Assembly (NCBI GenBank): GCA_049794535.1
Contig: JBARCX010000057.1
Span: 1 to 17,765 of the forward strand
Reading direction: 5' to 3'
DNA: 17,765 nt
DNA from: JBARCX01 sp049794535
Lineage (GTDB): Bacteria > Pseudomonadota > Gammaproteobacteria > Xanthomonadales > Rhodanobacteraceae
The position numbers and the translations under genes were made by a program. Positions within the stretch are counted from its first letter, which is position 1, and every line of letters starts with the position of its first letter. This document shows positions 6,747 through 13,886 of the stretch, one piece after another. Below the pieces are notes generated by a model. The model was given only the letters and a program-made list of their open reading frames with translations, had not been told where the DNA came from and made no database searches.

Positions 6747-7781
6747 ATGACCTCGACTCCTGCCGACGCCATCGCCACCCATCCTGTCGATTCCGCCGCC
6801 GACTTTGCCAGGGTGCGCTCGCTCGCCACCGCTGATATGCAGCATGTCGATGCGCTGATCCGCCAGCGACTGTCCTCCGATGTGGTGCTGATCAACCAGA
6901 TCGCGGACCACATCATTGCCAGTGGCGGCAAGCGACTACGCCCAATGTTGCATGTGCTGGCTGCACGCGCTGCGGGTTACACCGGCGAACAACACATCAA
7001 GCTGGCGGCGGTCATTGAATTCATTCATACCTCCACGCTGTTGCATGACGACGTGGTGGACGAGTCCGACCTGCGTCGCGGCCGCAAGACGGCCAATGCG
7101 CTATGGGGTAACGCGGCCAGCGTGCTGGTCGGCGATTTTCTCTACTCGCGCTCGTTCCAGCTGATGGTGGAATTGGATGACATGCGTGTGATGCGCATCC
7201 TCGCCGATACCACCAACACTATCGCCGAAGGCGAAGTGCTGCAGCTCCTCAACATCGGCAATGCCGATGTGAGCGAAGCCGCGTATCTGGCCGTGATCGA
7301 GCGTAAAACGGCGGTGTTGTTTGCCGCCGCCACCGAACTGGGTGGCCTGCTCGGTGGCTTGTCAGATGCCCAAGTGCGCGCGCTGCGTCGCTATGGCATG
7401 GAGCTTGGCTACGCATTCCAGATTGCCGACGACTTGCTGGATTATGTGAGCGACGCCGGCACGCTGGGCAAGAACATCGGCGACGACCTCGCCGAAGGCA
7501 AACCCACGCTGCCGCTCATCTACGCGCTCGAGCGCGCCCAATCCAGCCCGGCCAGCATCGAGCAGGCGCAGTCACTGCGCCACGCCATCGAACATGGCGG
7601 GCTCGATTCACTTGATCACATCATCGCCGCGATCCGTGACTCTGGCGCACTGGAGCGCACCCGTGATCGCGCGGTGGCTCATGCGGTGGCCGCACGTGAA
7701 GCACTCGCTGTACTGCCGCCTTCGGCCTACCGCGATGCGCTGGCCATGCTGGCCGATTACTCGGTGCAACGCACTTACTGA
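6747..7781 (+). CDS. ispB: Long-chain (octaprenyl-type) polyprenyl diphosphate synthase
   Basis: The enzyme extends farnesyl diphosphate with isopentenyl diphosphate to make the ubiquinone side chain. The 344-residue protein carries the prenyltransferase signatures: GGKRLRP at 60-66, the first Asp-rich motif LLHDDVVDESD at 98-108, and the second, FQIADDLLDY, at 224-233, followed by GKNIGDDLAEGKPTLPL. The chosen ATG (6747) gives an N-terminus of family-typical length. The frame stays open upstream to ATG 6513, but that would swallow the TATAAT promoter and add 78 residues unlike any synthase. A three-codon frame, ATG ACC CCA TGA (6739-6750), ends on the chosen start. Ubiquinone hydroxylase genes lie just beyond, in convergent orientation. 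Chain length (C40 or other) cannot be fixed from sequence alone. Confidence 0.95.
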   Translation: MTSTPADAIATHPVDSAADFARVRSLATADMQHVDALIRQRLSSDVVLINQIADHIIASGGKRLRPMLHVLAARAAGYTGEQHIKLAAVIEFIHTSTLLHDDVVDESDLRRGRKTANALWGNAASVLVGDFLYSRSFQLMVELDDMRVMRILADTTNTIAEGEVLQLLNIGNADVSEAAYLAVIERKTAVLFAAATELGGLLGGLSDAQVRALRRYGMELGYAFQIADDLLDYVSDAGTLGKNIGDDLAEGKPTLPLIYALERAQSSPASIEQAQSLRHAIEHGGLDSLDHIIAAIRDSGALERTRDRAVAHAVAAREALAVLPPSAYRDALAMLADYSVQRTY

Positions 7782-7821
7782 TGGTTATCGACCTGATGGT
7801 TATCGACTGACGGTTACCGTC
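7778..7821. repeat. Tandem 15-bp repeat and palindrome at the ispB 3' end
   Basis: CTGATGGTTATCGAC occurs twice, exactly and back to back (7778-7792 and 7793-7807). The first copy includes the ispB stop codon. A degenerate third copy follows (7808-7821, three mismatches to TGATGGTTATCGAC), and its changes turn it into a perfect 13-base palindrome, GACGGTTACCGTC (7809-7821). There is no T-run, so it is not a standard terminator, although it sits where convergent transcripts meet. Confidence 0.8.
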
Positions 7822-7853
7822 CAGACATGCCTTGTCGATAGTGCATCGGTTGC

Positions 7854-8648
7854 TTAGGGCGTACCGACAAACGCCGCGCGCAGCCAGTCGTGCATCAATC
7901 GATAGCTACGTGTTGCGGCACGTTCGTCGTAACGGCAGCCGGGCGAGTTCTCGCCCACTTCGGTGAAGCAGTGCACGGCATGCCCTATAACGACAAACTG
8001 CCAATCCGCTGGGCTGCTACGCATCTCATCCATGAACTTGTCGGCGTCCGGCATGGTGCCTTTGTCATCGGCGCCGTTCATTGCCAGTACGCGCGCCTTA
8101 ATGTTCTTGGCTAGCGCAGGGTTGTCGGTGGTTAATCCGCCATGGAACGACACGACAGCCGCTACATCGGCGCCACTGCGGGCAAGATCCAGCACCGCCG
8201 AACCACCGAAACAAAAGCCGATCGCTGCCAGTTTGGCGGTATCCAGCGGAGCGGTCTTGGCCTGCGCTTTCAACTGCGCAAGGGCCTCATTGATGCGCTT
8301 ACGCATCAGCTCACGATCGCCGTACAGCGGCTTGACCGCTGCCTGTGCCTGATCGGCATTGCCTTGCTGCGGTCGCACGTTGGCGCCGTACATATCGGTG
8401 AGCAGGATCACGTAATCCTTGCCGGCGATCATGTCGGCTTTCTTGATCGCCGCATCGTTCACGCCATACCAGTTCGGCACCATCACCAAGCCAGGGCGCT
8501 TGGCACTACTGGCGTCGTCATACACCAACATGCTTTTGAATGACGTGCCATCGAGCGTCCATTCAACCGTTCGGTGCACCATCTTCGCCTGTGATGCACA
8601 AGCAAAACTCGCCAAAAATAATGCACAGCACACTCGGACCATACGCAT
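7854..8648 (-). CDS. Exported dienelactone hydrolase-family protein
   Basis: This 264-residue alpha/beta-hydrolase begins with a probable signal peptide (MRMVRVCCALFLASFACASQA), so it should act in the periplasm. The nucleophile elbow GFCFGG (144-149) has Cys146 in place of the usual Ser, as in dienelactone hydrolases. Asp194 or Asp195 (NGADD) and His226 (GHAVHCF) complete a Cys-Asp-His triad. The real substrate is unknown; most members annotated this way do not act on dienelactones. A strong ribosome site (GGGAGGGG) precedes the ATG. It lies 55 bp after the UbiI-type gene on the same strand and may be co-transcribed, though nothing shows a ubiquinone role. Confidence 0.88.
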   Translation of the reverse strand: MRMVRVCCALFLASFACASQAKMVHRTVEWTLDGTSFKSMLVYDDASSAKRPGLVMVPNWYGVNDAAIKKADMIAGKDYVILLTDMYGANVRPQQGNADQAQAAVKPLYGDRELMRKRINEALAQLKAQAKTAPLDTAKLAAIGFCFGGSAVLDLARSGADVAAVVSFHGGLTTDNPALAKNIKARVLAMNGADDKGTMPDADKFMDEMRSSPADWQFVVIGHAVHCFTEVGENSPGCRYDERAATRSYRLMHDWLRAAFVGTP

Positions 8649-8703
8649 GACGTCACCCCTCCCGATGATGGTGTTGAATGAAGCAGTTCAAAAACCGTTA
8701 CTT

Positions 8704-9909
8704 TTAAAATCCGGCAGCATGCTCCGCGATGCGTCGCTTGAGCGGAGCCAGCTTGTTGAGCATCCGCACACCCAGGCCGCGCGCAGCAACCAGCGGCGCG
8801 GATTCCCAAGCATAGACGCGCGCCAACGCATCGAAGCTCCATGCGTCCAGCGTGTCTGCGCTGCGTCGGCGACGCGCGTAACGACGCAGCGCAGGCTCCG
8901 CTGCCATGTCACGCCCAGCATCACGCGCAGCGACCAAGGTGTCACGCAATTCAGCCACATCGCGCAGACCGAGATTCACGCCCTGCCCGGCTAAAGGATG
9001 CACGGCATGCGCGGCATCGCCCAGCAGCACAAAGCGCTCAGCCTGATAGCGCTCGGCTAGCTGCAATTTCAGCGGAAAGGCCGCGCGTTGCGTCGCCGCC
9101 GTGATGCGGCCGAGCCTGAAGTCGCTGGCGAGACCGAGTTCATCGCGGAACGCCGCATCATCCAGCGCCAGCACACGTTGTGCCTCAGCCTCTGGCAACG
9201 ACCACACCACCGAGCTACGTCCATCAGCCAACGGCAACAAAGCGAGCGGCCCACTTGGCAGGAAGCGTTGCCATGCAGTGCCGTCATGCGATCGTTCGGT
9301 GGCCACGTGTGCCACCACCGCACGCTGCGCATAATCACGCCCACGGGTGGCGATACCGGCAAGCTGGCGCAAGGGTGACCCGGCACCATCAGCGGCGACG
9401 AGCAAGCGTGCAGAAAGGCTTTCGCCATCACCGAGCTCCAACACGATACGGTCCTCTCGTGCTTCGAAGCCTGTCACTTCGGCCGGGCATAGACGACGCA
9501 CGCCGGCACTCTCCAGCGCCTGCCAGAGCGCCCACTGCACCAGATTGTTCTCGACGATATGACCGAGCAGATCACGCCCTTCGTCGGCAGCATCAAAATC
9601 GATAGCCGCGCCACTTTCGTCGTCCCACACATGCATGTGCGCATACGGGCTGGAGCGCGCTTCGCGAATGGACGTCCAAACACCAAGTTCGTGCAGCAAG
9701 GCGATGGACGATGGCGCCAGCCCGACCACGCGCAAATCCACTTCATCCGTGGCATGCCACGGCGCGGGCGCACGAGCCTCCAGCAATGCCGTGGTGAATC
9801 CGGCGCGTGCCAGTGTTAGCGCGGCAGCCGCACCGACCATGCCTCCACCAACGACGGCCACGTCCAACGCGGGACCGCGTCGGCGGTTCGATTCGACGAC
9901 GGCATTCAT
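8704..9909 (-). CDS. FAD-dependent ubiquinone-ring hydroxylase, UbiI/VisC-like
   Basis: This is a 401-residue class A flavoprotein monooxygenase of the UbiH/UbiF/VisC group, which hydroxylate the ubiquinone ring precursor using FAD, NAD(P)H and O2. The dinucleotide-binding motif VVGGGMVGAAAALTLARAG lies at 19-37, AADGAGSPLR (the DG motif) at 172-181, and the FAD-binding GDAAHAVHPLAGQGVNLG at 297-314. The ATG overlaps the stop of the upstream ubiH-type gene by four bases (ATGA), so the two are coupled. Which ring position it acts on (C5 as UbiI, C6 as UbiF, or broader) cannot be told from sequence. The C-terminal part (RGLGVRMLNKLAPLKRRI) is typical of the group. Confidence 0.9.
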   Translation of the reverse strand: MNAVVESNRRRGPALDVAVVGGGMVGAAAALTLARAGFTTALLEARAPAPWHATDEVDLRVVGLAPSSIALLHELGVWTSIREARSSPYAHMHVWDDESGAAIDFDAADEGRDLLGHIVENNLVQWALWQALESAGVRRLCPAEVTGFEAREDRIVLELGDGESLSARLLVAADGAGSPLRQLAGIATRGRDYAQRAVVAHVATERSHDGTAWQRFLPSGPLALLPLADGRSSVVWSLPEAEAQRVLALDDAAFRDELGLASDFRLGRITAATQRAAFPLKLQLAERYQAERFVLLGDAAHAVHPLAGQGVNLGLRDVAELRDTLVAARDAGRDMAAEPALRRYARRRRSADTLDAWSFDALARVYAWESAPLVAARGLGVRMLNKLAPLKRRIAEHAAGF

Positions 9910-11132
9910 GGCAATCGCTCCAATACAGCCTTCGGTGGCTCACCTCGGAAACCCATACCGCGTCGGGCCAATGCCCGTTGCAGTGGCGGCACGCGGTCGT
10001 AGGCAAATAAGGCGAGCGAACGAAAGGGCGCCAACAGCGGCTGCTCGAGGCAGGCCAGTTTGACCAGGCCGTGGCTCATCGCCATGGTGCCGTCGCGATC
10101 AGGTGCGCGGCGGGCAGCGTAGCGATCCAGCAAGTCGGCATCGCCTGGATCGCTAGCGCCAGCGACTAGCTCAGCCAAGGTCAGTGCGTCACGCAGACCA
10201 AGGTTGAAGCCCTGCGCACCAATGGGATGCACGGTTTGCGCGGCATTGCCCACCAGCACCGCACGCGGGCCAATGAGTTGGGATGCGGCAACGCGCTGGA
10301 TCGCATAGGGGTATCGCTTGCCGGGCCGACTTAAGCGCCCGAGGCGCCAGCCAAAGCGCCGCTGCGCCAGAGCAATGAAGTCTTCATCACTCAGCGCAGC
10401 AACCGCATCGGTCTGCTCAGCCGGTACGGTGAGGATGAGTCCACAGCGCCGCTCGGCCAGTGGCAGTAAGGCGATCGGCCCTTCATCCGAGAACCGCTCG
10501 TACGCGCGGTGGGCGTGATCCTTCTGCGGTGTGACGGTGGCGACGAACAGCGTTTGCGCGTAATCGAGGCGCTCAGCGTCGATACCCAGTTGTGCACGCA
10601 CGAAGGATTCGGTGCCATCCGCGCCAACCAGCAGCGGTGTTTCGATGATGCGTTCGCCATCGGGCGTACGAATCCGTGCGCGCCAGCCGGTGTCTAGTCG
10701 ATCGAGCGCCTCCAACTTTGCCGGCGCAAGTCGAGTCAGCCGGGTGCATTCGTCCAACCTGCGGAGCAAAGCGGCGCCCAGTTCGCGCGCAGGCAGTGTC
10801 CAGCCCAGTGCGTCGACACCGTGTTTGTGCGCATCAATGCGCGCGGCACCGAACTCGCCAGCCCGACTGACATGTATATGTTGAATGGGCGTGGCGCGCG
10901 CAGCGGCATGCCGCCACACACCGATCGCCTCGAGGCCATTCACGGTGGCCCGGGACAATGCGAGATTACGTTCGTCGTAACTGGGTCGTGCGTCAATGCG
11001 CGGCGCGGCAGCTTCGACCAGTGTGGCTGCGATACCGGCGGCATCCAGCGCAATGGCGAGGCTGGCACCGACCAGGCCACCACCGACGATCACGATGTCG
11101 CCTTCATGGGCGGAGGATTCAGGGCGATTCAT
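9906..11132 (-). CDS. ubiH: FAD-dependent ubiquinone-ring hydroxylase, UbiH-like
   Basis: This is the second flavin monooxygenase of the pair. The FAD motif IVGGGLVGASLAIALDAAG lies at 15-33, the UbiH-type YDERNLALS at 52-60, GADGTESFVR at 170-179, and VGNAAQTVHPIGAQGFNLG at 294-312. In the classical scheme UbiH hydroxylates C1 of the ring. Start choice: ATG 11132 gives 408 residues with a short 11-residue lead to the FAD strand. The frame could also start at GTG 11183 (17 residues more). Neither start has a clear ribosome site. It overlaps the downstream hydroxylase by four bases and is divergent from the BtuM-like gene. The pair suggests at least two separate ring hydroxylation steps are encoded here. 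Confidence 0.9.
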   Translation of the reverse strand: MNRPESSAHEGDIVIVGGGLVGASLAIALDAAGIAATLVEAAAPRIDARPSYDERNLALSRATVNGLEAIGVWRHAAARATPIQHIHVSRAGEFGAARIDAHKHGVDALGWTLPARELGAALLRRLDECTRLTRLAPAKLEALDRLDTGWRARIRTPDGERIIETPLLVGADGTESFVRAQLGIDAERLDYAQTLFVATVTPQKDHAHRAYERFSDEGPIALLPLAERRCGLILTVPAEQTDAVAALSDEDFIALAQRRFGWRLGRLSRPGKRYPYAIQRVAASQLIGPRAVLVGNAAQTVHPIGAQGFNLGLRDALTLAELVAGASDPGDADLLDRYAARRAPDRDGTMAMSHGLVKLACLEQPLLAPFRSLALFAYDRVPPLQRALARRGMGFRGEPPKAVLERLP

Positions 11133-11248
11133 ACGTCTGATGATACGCGTTGCCGGCTCCAGCGCTGCATCCGACTGACTCACATTGGGCTAAACTGCGC
11201 GTCTGGACTCGCTGTCCGCCCTCTCGCCATACGATCACGGAGCACGCC

Positions 11249-11848
11249 ATGGCCAAGACGCAAACCCAACGCATGGGCATTTTCATCGCACTCGCCCTGG
11301 TGATGGCGGTTACGCGCGTACACCTGTCGTTACTCCATCACGAGGTGTGGGATGCGTCGTGGGGTGTGTTTTTCCTTGCCGGCTTCTGGCTGCGTGGTAC
11401 GGGCCGTTGGGCCTTCCCGCTGCTGATGGCCGAAGCGGTGCTGGTCGATTACCTGGTGATCACCCACATGGGCATCAACTTCTGGGACCATTACTGCGTG
11501 TCCGCGGGCTACTGGTTCCTGATCCCCGCTTACGGTGCATTGTGGATGGGCGGTAGCTGGCTGGCGAAGCGCCAATTGGGTCTGAATCTGCAAACGCTTG
11601 GCTTGGCGGTGCTTGCACTGCTGGTCGGCGAGAGCCTGTGCTACCTGATTTCTAACGGCAGCTTCTACTGGCTCAGCCACAACGTGCCGCAGCCGCGCAG
11701 CTTCAGCGCATGGTTTGAGAATCTCGGCGACTGGTACCTACCGTTCCTGCAGACCACGGCGCTATACGTCGGCTTGGGCGCGGTGCTGCATGTATTTGCC
11801 GTGCAGCTGGCGCGTGTACTGCAGCACAGCAGCCAGTCGCAGCACTAA
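11249..11848 (+). CDS. Six-helix membrane protein, probable solitary cobalamin transporter (BtuM-like)
   Basis: This 199-residue protein has about six hydrophobic segments (roughly 8-27, 34-50, 54-75, 84-104, 114-136, 165-188), the layout of an ECF-type S-component. The segment HYCVSAGYWFLIPAYG places Cys83 ahead of the fourth helix. BtuM, a stand-alone S-component in Gram-negative bacteria reported to bind and decyanate cobalamin through a conserved Cys, has its Cys near position 80 in the Thiobacillus protein (recalled). Only 3 bp separate it from the cobalamin adenosyltransferase gene, which supports the call. CGGAG lies about 8 bases before the ATG. No B12 riboswitch is visible in the short upstream gap. 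If the assignment is wrong, it is simply an uncharacterised inner-membrane protein. Confidence 0.65.
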   Translation: MAKTQTQRMGIFIALALVMAVTRVHLSLLHHEVWDASWGVFFLAGFWLRGTGRWAFPLLMAEAVLVDYLVITHMGINFWDHYCVSAGYWFLIPAYGALWMGGSWLAKRQLGLNLQTLGLAVLALLVGESLCYLISNGSFYWLSHNVPQPRSFSAWFENLGDWYLPFLQTTALYVGLGAVLHVFAVQLARVLQHSSQSQH

Positions 11849-11851
11849 GCC

Positions 11852-12421
11852 ATGGGAAATCGGCTTTCGAAAATCTATACCCGTACTGGCGACGACGGCA
11901 GCACGGGTCTTGGCGACGGCTCGCGTGTGGCGAAGGATTCGCTGCGCGTTGCCGCCTATGGCACCGTCGATGAGCTCAACAGCACGATCGGCATGGTGCT
12001 CGCCAGCGATGGCGTAAATGACGAGGTGCGCGAAGCGTTGACCCAGGTGCAGCACGAGCTGTTCGATCTTGGCGGCGAGCTGTGCATTCCCGGCATGACG
12101 ATGATCGAAGATGCCGACATCGATCGACTGGAGCAGGTGCTCGACGGTTTCAACGAACCGCTCCCGCCACTGAAGGATTTCATCCTGCCCGGTGGCGGCA
12201 TGGCTGCGTCCTGCTGTCATGTTGCACGCACGGTGTGTCGCCGCGCTGAGCGCGAGGTGATTGCGTTGCGTCGCGAGGAAGACAATGTGCGACCGCAGAC
12301 GCAGCGTTATCTCAATCGGCTATCCGACTTGCTGTTCGTTCTCTGCCGCGTGCTAGCTCGCGGCAGCGGTCACGGCGAAGTGCTCTGGCAGCACGAGCGT
12401 CGGCGCAAGCCCCAAGCCTAA
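11852..12421 (+). CDS. Cob(I)alamin adenosyltransferase, PduO type
   Basis: The enzyme transfers the adenosyl group of ATP to cob(I)alamin, giving adenosylcobalamin. The 189-residue chain has the PduO-type ATP-binding signature YTRTGDDGSTGL at 9-20, the YGTVDELNS motif at 36-44, DFILPGG at 109-115, and the C-terminal helix motif ARTVCRRAER followed by RYLNRLSDLLFVL at 152-164. Its ATG is 3 bp past the upstream stop, and no separate ribosome site is clear, so it probably depends on translational coupling with the BtuM-like gene. The pairing suggests uptake followed at once by adenosylation. Confidence 0.95.
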   Translation: MGNRLSKIYTRTGDDGSTGLGDGSRVAKDSLRVAAYGTVDELNSTIGMVLASDGVNDEVREALTQVQHELFDLGGELCIPGMTMIEDADIDRLEQVLDGFNEPLPPLKDFILPGGGMAASCCHVARTVCRRAEREVIALRREEDNVRPQTQRYLNRLSDLLFVLCRVLARGSGHGEVLWQHERRRKPQA

Positions 12422-12430
12422 GCGCGCTGC

Positions 12431-13351
12431 ATGCTGCGGCTATACACTCACCCTGCCTGTCTGCAGCACGACCCCGGCCCCGAGCATCCCGAGTCGCCAG
12501 CACGGCTGCAAGCCGTGTTACGGGTACTCGATCACGATCGCTTTGCCGCACTCGACCGTATCGAAGCCCCCCGCGCCACCCGTGAGCAGCTATTGCGCGC
12601 TCACAGTGCCGCGCATGTGGAGCGCATTCTCGCCATTGCACCAGCTACAGGCACATACCGACTCGACGAAGACACGCTGATGTCGGCGGGCTCGGCCGAA
12701 GCCGCACTACGCGCAGCAGGTGCGGTATGCGCAGCAGTGGATGCAGCGCTTTCCGGAGCGTGCGAGCGTAGCTTTTGCGCCGTGCGGCCGCCCGGCCATC
12801 ACGCCACGACTGATCAAGCGATGGGTTTTTGCTTGTTCAACAATGTCGCGGTGGCGGCAGCGCATGCGCTGGCCGTCTATGACCTCAAGCGAATCGCGAT
12901 CGCCGATTTCGATGTACATCACGGCAATGGCACGCAGGCGATCTTCGAGCGCGAACCACGGGTGCTGTACGTATCCAGCCACCAGTCGCCGCTGTATCCG
13001 GAAACCGGCGCCGAAAGCGAACATGGGGTCGGCAATATCGTCAATGCCACGCTGTCGCCGGGTTCCGGTTCGTATGAATTCCGCGAGCTGTGGGATGGTC
13101 TGCTATTGCCGCGACTGCGTGCATTCAAGCCACAACTGGTATTGATCTCGGCCGGCTTCGACGCGCACCGTGACGACCCGCTGGCCAACCTTCGCCTGGG
13201 TACCGAAGACTACGCATGGATCACCGGCCAGTTGGCCGAACTGGCCCGTATGCATGCCGGTGGACGCATCGTTTCCATGCTGGAAGGCGGCTACAACCTC
13301 TCCGCACTGTCGGCCAGCGCAGCGGCGCATGTCGGCGAACTCATGACCTAG
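12431..13351 (+). CDS. Histone deacetylase-fold amidohydrolase (class II HDAC/AcuC superfamily)
   Basis: This 306-residue zinc hydrolase has all key residues of the arginase/deacetylase fold: RPPGHHA with His123-His124, DFDVHHGNGTQ with zinc ligands Asp161 and His163, GFDAHRDDP with Asp244, and EGGYN with catalytic Tyr288. The N-terminal HPACLQHDPGPEHPESPARL is typical of bacterial members. Bacterial relatives deacetylate polyamines, acetoin-pathway proteins or other acetyl-amides; this substrate is not evident. The ATG is 9 bp after the adenosyltransferase stop, so it is likely in the same transcript. A functional link to cobalamin is not established. Confidence 0.93.
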   Translation: MLRLYTHPACLQHDPGPEHPESPARLQAVLRVLDHDRFAALDRIEAPRATREQLLRAHSAAHVERILAIAPATGTYRLDEDTLMSAGSAEAALRAAGAVCAAVDAALSGACERSFCAVRPPGHHATTDQAMGFCLFNNVAVAAAHALAVYDLKRIAIADFDVHHGNGTQAIFEREPRVLYVSSHQSPLYPETGAESEHGVGNIVNATLSPGSGSYEFRELWDGLLLPRLRAFKPQLVLISAGFDAHRDDPLANLRLGTEDYAWITGQLAELARMHAGGRIVSMLEGGYNLSALSASAAAHVGELMT

Positions 13352-13387
13352 GGCCTGTTTAGGCTATCGATCTCACCCCGCCAGACC

Positions 13388-13792
13388 TCACCTTTCTGCG
13401 GGAATGAAATCCAGCGCGGCGGAATTGATGCAGTAGCGCAATCCGGTGGGCTTGGGGCCATCGGGAAACACATGCCCCAAATGCGATTCGCACTCGGCAC
13501 ACCGCACCTCGGTTCGGTGCATGCCATGGCTTTCGTCTTGACGAAGACTCACCGCAGCACGCGTCCATGGCTGGAAGAAACTTGGCCATCCCGAGCCAGA
13601 ATCGTATTTGGCTTCGGAAGCAAACACCCGCGCGCGACACGCTGCACATATATAAGTGCCGGCCACCTTGTGGTGGTACCACTTGCCACTGAACGGGGGC
13701 TCGGTGGCTGAGCAGCGACATACGGCATACTGCTCGGGCGTGAGCGCCGCGCGCCATTCGGCATCGGTCTTGCTTCCTACGCTCTGACTCAT
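13388..13792 (-). CDS. msrB: Peptide-methionine (R)-S-oxide reductase
   Basis: MsrB reduces the R-epimer of methionine sulfoxide in proteins. The 134-residue protein shows EPPFSGKW (31-38), YDSGSGWPSFFQP (63-75), HLGHVFPDGP (104-113) and the active-site RYCINSAAL (119-127) with catalytic Cys121. Cys49, Cys52, Cys98 and Cys101 form the structural zinc site. The usual resolving Cys in the GCGWPSF loop is Ser here. Cys25 and Cys27 in YAVCRCSATEPP could take that role, as described for MsrB enzymes with an N-terminal recycling Cys (recalled). No signal peptide is seen, so it is cytoplasmic. It is convergent with the deacetylase gene and divergent from lptD. Confidence 0.96.
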   Translation of the reverse strand: MSQSVGSKTDAEWRAALTPEQYAVCRCSATEPPFSGKWYHHKVAGTYICAACRARVFASEAKYDSGSGWPSFFQPWTRAAVSLRQDESHGMHRTEVRCAECESHLGHVFPDGPKPTGLRYCINSAALDFIPAER

Positions 13793-13886
13793 GCTGAATC
13801 CTCGATCGAATCGGGGCCGTCATGCCTGCCGGATACGGGGTCTTTCTGTTAGCTTAACGGGTCTTCGCAGCCGACAGATTGCCATC

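Noticed and set aside
11133..11248. Possible cobalamin riboswitch upstream of the BtuM-like gene
   Set aside because: The gap is only 116 bp and no B12-box-like sequence is visible.
13352..13387. Bidirectional terminator between the deacetylase gene and msrB (GCCT-GTTT-AGGC)
   Set aside because: The stem is four bases with no T-run on either side.
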